Origin: Methylobacterium tarhaniae
GTDB taxonomy: Bacteria; Pseudomonadota; Alphaproteobacteria; Rhizobiales; Beijerinckiaceae
Length of the DNA stretch: 64,000 nt
Assembly (NCBI RefSeq): GCF_001043955.1
Contig: NZ_LABZ01000078.1
Location: forward strand, 44,653 to 108,652
Direction of reading: 5' to 3'
This document shows, in pieces, positions 59,272 to 64,000 of this stretch. Numbering within the stretch: the first letter of the stretch is position 1; each line of letters begins with the position of its first letter. The notes under the pieces were generated by a model. That model made no database searches, had not been told where the DNA came from, and was given only the letters and a program-made list of their open reading frames with translations. A program made the translations under genes and the position numbers.

Positions 59272-60603
59272 ATGGCGCGACCCCGCAGGCTTCATCTCGG
59301 CGCCTTCATGCGCCCGGTCGGCATCCACACCGCCTGGTGGCGCCACCCGGGCGGCCTGCCGGACGCCAACTTCAACTTCGGCCACCTCGCCCGCTTCGCG
59401 AAAGAGCTGGAAGCCGCGAAGTTCGACGCCTTCTTCATGGCCGACCACCTCGCGGTGCTGAACATGCCGGTCGAGGCGCTCAAGCGATCGGCCACCGTGA
59501 CCTCGTTCGATCCCGCGACGCTGCTGCCGGCGCTCGCCGTGGTGACCGAGCGGATCGGGCTCATCGCCACCGCCTCCACCACCTACGACCAGCCGTTCCA
59601 CGTCGCCCGGCGCTTCGCCTCCCTCGACCACCTCAGCGGGGGCCGCGCCGGCTGGAACGTCGTGACGACCTCGAATCCCGACGCGGCGCGGAATTTCGGG
59701 CTCGAGCACCATCCCGAGCACGGCGACCGCTACGACCGGGCGCACGAATTCGTCGAGGTGGTGAAGGGCCTGTGGGATTCCTTCGCCGACGACGCCTTCC
59801 TGCGCGATGTCGAGAGCGGGATCTTCTTCGATCCCGACAAGATGCACGTTCTGGATCACCAGGGCCCCCACCTCTCGGTACGGGGGCCGCTCAACGTCGC
59901 CCGGCCGGTCCAGGGCTGGCCGGTGATCGTGCAGGCGGGCGCCTCGGAGGCCGGGCGCCAGCTCGCCGCCGAGACCGCCGAGGTGATCTTCGGCGCGGCC
60001 GGCAGCATCGAGGACGGGCGGCTTTTCGCCGAGGACGTGCGCGGCCGCATGGACGCCGTCGGGCGCGACCCCGGCCACCTCAAGATCCTGCCGGCCTGCT
60101 TCGTGGTGGTGGGCGACACCGTGGAGGAGGCGCGCGAGAAGCGCGCCCGGCTTGACGGCCTCGTCCACGAGGCGAGCGCCGTCGCGGCCCTGTCGATCGC
60201 GCTCGGCGTCGACGCCGCCGCCTTCGACCCCGACGGGCCGCTGCCGGAGATCCCGGAATCCAACCAGTCGAAGACCGGGCGCGAGCGGGCGATCGCGCTG
60301 GCGCGGCGCGAAGGCCTGACAGTCCGGCAGCTGGCCCAGCGCCTCGGCGGCTATGCCGGCCTCGCCATGGTCGGCACGCCCGCCACCATCGCCGACGAGA
60401 TGCAGGCCTGGCTCGAGGCCGGCGCCAGCGACGGCTTCAACATCATGGTCTCGGACGTGCCGCAGGGGCTCGAGGACTTCACGCGCAAGGTGGTGCCGGA
60501 GCTGCAGCGCCGCGGCCTCTTCCGCACCGAGTACGAGGGCACCACCCTGCGCGACCATCTCGGCCTGCCCCGGCCGGAGAACCGGTTCTTCCCCCGTGCG
60601 TGA
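59272..60603 (+). CDS. Flavin-dependent monooxygenase, NtaA/SnaA/DszA family (second copy)
   Basis: This 443-residue paralogue of the enzyme at 55647 reads LHLGAFMRPVGIHTAWWRHP, TASTTYDQPFHVARRFASLD, SGGRAGWNVVTTSNPDAARNF, VQAGASEAGRQLAAETAEVI and TEYEGTTLRDHLG. The alternate N-terminal motif (RPVGIHTAWWRHPG) is like those of alkanesulfonate/NTA monooxygenases. AGGAGG lies six nt before the ATG. It is divergent from the nitroreductase, a likely FMN reductase partner. The organosulfur or aminopolycarboxylate substrate cannot be read from sequence. Confidence 0.88.
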   Translation: MARPRRLHLGAFMRPVGIHTAWWRHPGGLPDANFNFGHLARFAKELEAAKFDAFFMADHLAVLNMPVEALKRSATVTSFDPATLLPALAVVTERIGLIATASTTYDQPFHVARRFASLDHLSGGRAGWNVVTTSNPDAARNFGLEHHPEHGDRYDRAHEFVEVVKGLWDSFADDAFLRDVESGIFFDPDKMHVLDHQGPHLSVRGPLNVARPVQGWPVIVQAGASEAGRQLAAETAEVIFGAAGSIEDGRLFAEDVRGRMDAVGRDPGHLKILPACFVVVGDTVEEAREKRARLDGLVHEASAVAALSIALGVDAAAFDPDGPLPEIPESNQSKTGRERAIALARREGLTVRQLAQRLGGYAGLAMVGTPATIADEMQAWLEAGASDGFNIMVSDVPQGLEDFTRKVVPELQRRGLFRTEYEGTTLRDHLGLPRPENRFFPRA

Positions 60604-60669
60604 GACCGCTTCGCCGTCGAATGCCGTCGCGTCGGCGGCGAAGCGCGCCGGTCCAAGAGGGGAGACGCG

Positions 60670-61632
60670 CTACTTGCCGCTGAACACCTGCACCATGGCG
60701 GGGGTGAGGATCACCACGAACAGCACCGGCAGGAAGAACAGGATCATCGGCACGGTCAGCTTCGGCGGCAGGGCGGCGGCCTTCTTCTCGGCCTCGTTCA
60801 TGCGCTGGTCGCGGCTCTCCTGGGACAGGACCCGCAGGGCCTGGCCGACCGGGGTGCCGTAGCGCTCGGCCTGGATCAGGGCCGTGGTGATGTTCTTCAC
60901 CGATTCGAGGCCGGTGCGGTTGGCGAGGTTCTCGTAGGCGATGCGCCGGTCGGAGAGGTAGGACAGCTCGGCGGTGGTCAGCGCCATCTCCTCGGCCAGC
61001 GGCATGCATTGCTTGGCGATCTCGACGCCGACGCGTCGGAACGCCGCCTCGATCGCCATGCCGGACTCGACGCAGATCAGCAGCAGGTCGAGGGCATCCG
61101 GCCAGTTGCGCTGGATCAGCGCCTGCCGCTTCGAGGTCTGGTTGCGCAGGAAGAGCTCCGGCGCCTTGATGCCGAGATAGAGCGCCAGCACCACGATGCC
61201 GAGGCGCACCAGCACCGGCTGGTCCAGCACCTGCAGCACGAACAGGTAGAACACCGCCAGGACGAAGAACACGATCGGCGTCACCAGGCGGAAGAACAGG
61301 AAGGCGATCTCGGCCTGCGGGCCGCGATAGCCCGCCATCGTCAGGCTGTTCTTGGCGTTCTCGGTGCCGAGCCAGTTGTCGAGGCGCAGGCGGTCGACCA
61401 CCTGCTTCATGTAGGCCTTGGGCTCCTGGCGCAGGGTCGCCTTCTGGTTCAGCCGCTCGCGCTCGCGCAGGCGGATGCGGTCGCGCTCCTTGCCCACGCC
61501 CTTCAGGCGCTGGGCGAGCCGGTCGGGCTCGACGAACGGCTGGGCCAGGGTGAAGACCGTGGCTCCGGCGGCCGTCGCGGCGAGCAGGGCGGCGAGGAAG
61601 TAGGGGTCGGTCAGCTGGGACAGGATCTGCAC
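60670..61632 (-). CDS. tadC: Tad pilus inner-membrane assembly protein TadC
   Basis: This 320-residue T2SSF-domain protein has an N-terminal helix (YFLAALLAATAAGATVFTLA), a central pair of helices (FFRLVTPIVFFVLAVFYLFV), the domain core WPDALDLLLICVESGMAIEAAF, and a last helix (VPMILFFLPVLFVVIL). This is the TadC version of the GspF fold. With TadB it forms the inner-membrane platform of the Tad/Flp pilus. The start is GTG, seven nt after GGAGG, 13 nt downstream of tadB, in one operon with cpaF. Confidence 0.93.
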   Translation of the reverse strand: MQILSQLTDPYFLAALLAATAAGATVFTLAQPFVEPDRLAQRLKGVGKERDRIRLRERERLNQKATLRQEPKAYMKQVVDRLRLDNWLGTENAKNSLTMAGYRGPQAEIAFLFFRLVTPIVFFVLAVFYLFVLQVLDQPVLVRLGIVVLALYLGIKAPELFLRNQTSKRQALIQRNWPDALDLLLICVESGMAIEAAFRRVGVEIAKQCMPLAEEMALTTAELSYLSDRRIAYENLANRTGLESVKNITTALIQAERYGTPVGQALRVLSQESRDQRMNEAEKKAAALPPKLTVPMILFFLPVLFVVILTPAMVQVFSGK

Positions 61633-61645
61633 GCGCCGCCTCCGG

Positions 61646-62614
61646 TCAGATGTCGAAGCGGATCATCCGGCTCATCACGAACACGCCGATGATCATCCAC
61701 AGGGCGGAACCGCCGAGCGCGAGCTGGCCGATCGTGGTGGTCCAGAGCAGCGAGATGTAGTCGGGGCTGGTGAGATAGGCGAGGAGGGCCACGACGAAGG
61801 GCAGGGAGGCGATGATCGCCGCCGAGGCCTTGGCCTCCATGCTCATCGCCTTCACCTTGTCGGCCATCTTGCGCCGGTCGCGCAGCACCCGCGAGAGATT
61901 GCCCAGCGCCTCCGAGAGGTTGCCGCCGGATTTCTCCTGGATGCCGATCACGATGGCGAAGAAGTTCGCCTCCGGAACCGGCATGCGCTCGTACAGGCGG
62001 GCGACCGCGTCCGCGAGGGAGATGCCGAGGGCCTGGGCCTCGATCACCGCCCGGAACTCGCTCTTGACCGGTTCCTGGGCCTCGCGGGCGATGATGCGCA
62101 GGCAGTCGCCGACCGGAAGCCCCGAGCGGATGCCGCGCACGATCACGTCCATCGCGTTGGGCAGTTCGAGAATGAAGCGGTTCATCCGGCGGTTGCGCAG
62201 ATAGGACAGCAGCCAGCGCGGCAGGCCGAGGCCGGCCGCGAAGGCGAGGCCGAGCGCCAGGAGCGCGTCGCCCCCGGCCAGGAATCCGAACAGGCCGGCG
62301 AGGAGGCCGCCGGCCGCGCTGAAGGCGTAGAACCGACCCTTCGAGATGGCGAGGCCGGCCTGGGTCAGCCGCATCTCCAGGTTGATGCGGGCCTTCGTTT
62401 CCTTGTCCTCGATCTCCTTGAGGCTCTTGGCCACCTGCTCGCGGCGGCTGATCGACTGCACCCGCTCGGCGGCCTGTCGCTGGCCGATCAGGGCCTGATG
62501 GCGCTTGGCGGCCCGGGCCTCGCCCGGCAGCAGCGGCACGACGACCGCGGACGTGAGCGCCACCGCGCTCACCGCGAGCAGGCCTGCCGCGATCAAGGCC
62601 TGGATATCGATCAC
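61646..62614 (-). CDS. tadB: Tad pilus inner-membrane assembly protein TadB
   Basis: This 322-residue protein has one N-terminal helix (ALIAAGLLAVSAVALTSAVV), a basic coiled-coil loop, two helices (FSAAGGLLAGLFGFLAGGDALLAL region), the T2SSF core LPNAMDVIVRGIRSGLPVGD with VIGIQEKSGGNLSEALGNLS, and two C-terminal helices. It pairs with TadC to anchor pilus assembly. GTG start with GGAGG seven nt before; 34 nt after cpaF. Confidence 0.93.
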   Translation of the reverse strand: MIDIQALIAAGLLAVSAVALTSAVVVPLLPGEARAAKRHQALIGQRQAAERVQSISRREQVAKSLKEIEDKETKARINLEMRLTQAGLAISKGRFYAFSAAGGLLAGLFGFLAGGDALLALGLAFAAGLGLPRWLLSYLRNRRMNRFILELPNAMDVIVRGIRSGLPVGDCLRIIAREAQEPVKSEFRAVIEAQALGISLADAVARLYERMPVPEANFFAIVIGIQEKSGGNLSEALGNLSRVLRDRRKMADKVKAMSMEAKASAAIIASLPFVVALLAYLTSPDYISLLWTTTIGQLALGGSALWMIIGVFVMSRMIRFDI

Positions 62615-62648
62615 CGGCGCCTCCCGGCGGCCCCGATCGGGTCCGGCC

Positions 62649-63788
62649 TCATGCCGCCGCCTCCGGGCCGGCCTCGGCGGCGTCGAGGGCGGCGGCGAGC
62701 GCGCGGTCCTCGCCGTAGTAGCGGGCCCGCTCCCAGAAGCGCGGCCGGCCGATGCCGGTCGAGCGGTGGCGGCCGATGATCTTGCCGTTCGCGTCCTCGC
62801 CGACGATGTCGTAGAGGAACAGGTCCTGGGTGATGATGACGTCGCCCTCCATCCCCAGCACCTCGGTGATGTGGGTGATGCGCCGGGAGCCGTCGCGCAG
62901 GCGGGCGGCCTGGACCACGACGTCGATCGAGCCGGCGATCATCTCGCGCAGGGTCCGGGACGGCAAGTTGTAGCCGCCCATCGAGATCATCGACTCGATG
63001 CGCGACAGGCATTCGCGCGGCGAGTTGGCGTGCAGCGTCCCCATCGAGCCGTCATGGCCGGTATTCATCGCCTGGAGGAGGTCGAAGGCCTCCGGGCCGC
63101 GCACCTCGCCGACGATGATGCGCTCGGGCCGCATGCGCAGGCAGTTCTTGATCAGGTCGCGCATCGTGACCTGGCCCTGGCCCTCGAGGTTCGGCGGCCG
63201 GGTCTCGAGGCGCACCACGTGCGGCTGCTGCAGCTGCAGCTCGGCCGCGTCCTCGCAGGTGATGATGCGCTCGTCGTCGTCGATGTAGCGGGTGAGGCAG
63301 TTGAGCAACGTGGTCTTGCCCGAGCCGGTGCCTCCCGAGACCACGACGTTGCAGCGCACGCGCCCGATGATCTGCAGGATCTTGGCGCCCTCCGGCGAGA
63401 TCGAGCCGAATCGCACGAGCTGGTCGAGGGTGAGCTTGTCCTTCTTGAACTTGCGGATGGTGAGCGCCGGGCCGTCGATGGCGAGCGGCGGCGCGATCAC
63501 GTTGACGCGCGAGCCGTCCGGAAGGCGCGCGTCGCAGATCGGCGAGGCCTCGTCGACCCGGCGGCCGACCTGGCTGACGATCCGCTGGCAGATGTTCATC
63601 AATTGCTGGTTGTCGCGGAAGCGCACGCCCGTGATCTGGATCTTCCCGCCGACCTCGATGTAGGTCCGGTTGGCGCCGTTCACCATCACGTCGGCGATGT
63701 CGTCGCGGGCGAGCAGCGGCTCGAGCGGGCCGTAGCCGAGCACGTCGTTGCAGATGTCGTCGAGCAGCTCCTCCTGCTCGGCGATCGA
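62649..63788 (-). CDS. cpaF: Tad pilus ATPase CpaF/TadA, 5' end lost at an inversion junction
   Basis: 379 genuine residues of the secretion ATPase are present from [12 protein letters not shown] to the C-terminus. It has the N-terminal [14 protein letters not shown], Walker [18 protein letters not shown] box and Walker [14 protein letters not shown], plus [17 protein letters not shown]. It powers Tad pilus assembly with TadB/TadC. Above 63788 the minus-strand frame continues 45 codons, but these are the antisense of cpaF's own 5' part, so they are not real protein. Without a continuation this copy lacks its start and about 100 N-terminal residues. Confidence 0.88.
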   Translation of the reverse strand, partial: SIAEQEELLDDICNDVLGYGPLEPLLARDDIADVMVNGANRTYIEVGGKIQITGVRFRDNQQLMNICQRIVSQVGRRVDEASPICDARLPDGSRVNVIAPPLAIDGPALTIRKFKKDKLTLDQLVRFGSISPEGAKILQIIGRVRCNVVVSGGTGSGKTTLLNCLTRYIDDDERIITCEDAAELQLQQPHVVRLETRPPNLEGQGQVTMRDLIKNCLRMRPERIIVGEVRGPEAFDLLQAMNTGHDGSMGTLHANSPRECLSRIESMISMGGYNLPSRTLREMIAGSIDVVVQAARLRDGSRRITHITEVLGMEGDVIITQDLFLYDIVGEDANGKIIGRHRSTGIGRPRFWERARYYGEDRALAAALDAAEAGPEAAA

Positions 63789-64000
63789 CCTCACCCAGCT
63801 CGCGCGTCTCGAGCCGGAGGCGGCGCGGGAGGAGATCCGCGACATCGTCATCGAGATCATCGGCCTCAAGAACGTCGTGATGTCGATCGCCGAGCAGGAG
63901 GAGCTGCTCGACGACATCTGCAACGACGTGCTCGGCTACGGCCCGCTCGAGCCGCTGCTCGCCCGCGACGACATCGCCGACGTGATGGTGAACGGCGCCA
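63671..64000. repeat. Perfect inverted repeat within cpaF (arms 63671-63789 and 63882-64000)
   Basis: The 119 nt of the left arm are the exact reverse complement of the right arm, which is still matching at the window edge. The 92-nt spacer carries unique cpaF sequence in the plus orientation. Inside 63781-63789, GCGATCGAC belongs to both the antisense arm and the sense spacer, a 9-nt microhomology at the fold-back point. Confidence 0.95.
63781..64000 (+). CDS. cpaF: CpaF/TadA N-terminal region on the plus strand, partial at both ends
   Basis: Read on the plus strand this gives [40 protein letters not shown] and [19 protein letters not shown], then [12 protein letters not shown], an uninterrupted CpaF N-terminal domain. 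The last 118 nt duplicate the minus-strand copy in inverted orientation. It has no start codon before the junction and runs off the window. It is either the start of a second, inverted tad locus or the product of a chimeric fold-back in the assembly. Confidence 0.75.

Noticed and set aside
63789..63923. Apparent N-terminal 45 residues of the minus-strand CpaF frame
   Set aside because: They are the antisense of the plus-strand cpaF 5' sequence in the inverted repeat and match no CpaF N-terminus.

Overview
The window is high-GC (about 70%) alphaproteobacterial chromosome. The FixL/FixJ/FixK set, CpaF/TadB/TadC pilus genes, a PAS plus XRE-type regulator and the short dispersed intergenic repeats fit a Methylobacterium-like member of the Hyphomicrobiales; the genus is inferred from gene content, not from any marker gene. 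Coding is dense and mostly ordinary housekeeping or accessory metabolism.

Layout. 1-522: 5' part of a TylF-type methyltransferase cut by the left edge. 974-9110: a hypoxia-response island of FixL, FixJ, a lone receiver, two Crp/Fnr-family regulators (one FixK-like), tRNA-Arg(UCU), tiny proteins, and a universal stress protein/cytochrome c operon. Five FixK/FNR-type boxes precede its genes at nearly constant distance. 9542-13187: HpaI aldolase, HpaH hydratase and an intradiol dioxygenase with a divergent GntR regulator. 13223-21683: sugar-acid/hydroxy-acid metabolism (sugar isomerase, LysR, PdxA-like dehydrogenase next to a kinase remnant, ketopantoate-reductase-like enzyme, ribokinase family, GlcD-type flavoprotein). 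21833-30506: Na/Pi symporter, two minor proteins, and TetR-RND efflux. 31102-40959: aminopeptidase P, DUF2125, ChaC, MFS, a stress protein, HIT, NudC, a DapA-like lyase and an IMPase-like phosphatase. 40969-45544: a TonB siderophore receptor with three inner-membrane partners. 46181-47914: PoxB-type oxidase. 48528-50393: two small genes and a PAS-HTH regulator. 50495-55490: a tightly coupled three-gene operon of nuclease, winged-helix protein and a 1088-residue double ATPase with a HerA-like C-terminus. 55647-60603: two flavin monooxygenases around a cystathionine synthase-like enzyme and a nitroreductase. 60670-64000: tadC, tadB and cpaF.

The best candidate for an undescribed system is the 50495-55490 operon. 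It has the logic of a DNA-targeting defence or processing machine: PD-(D/E)XK nuclease, DNA-binding adaptor, STAND-like sensor ATPase fused to a HerA-type translocase. The right edge holds a perfect inverted repeat of at least 119 bp inside cpaF, either a real fold-back duplication or an assembly chimera. Two families of short dispersed repeats each occur twice in opposite orientation, and in each family one copy abuts a decayed gene (a stress-protein fragment and a PIN-toxin fragment).
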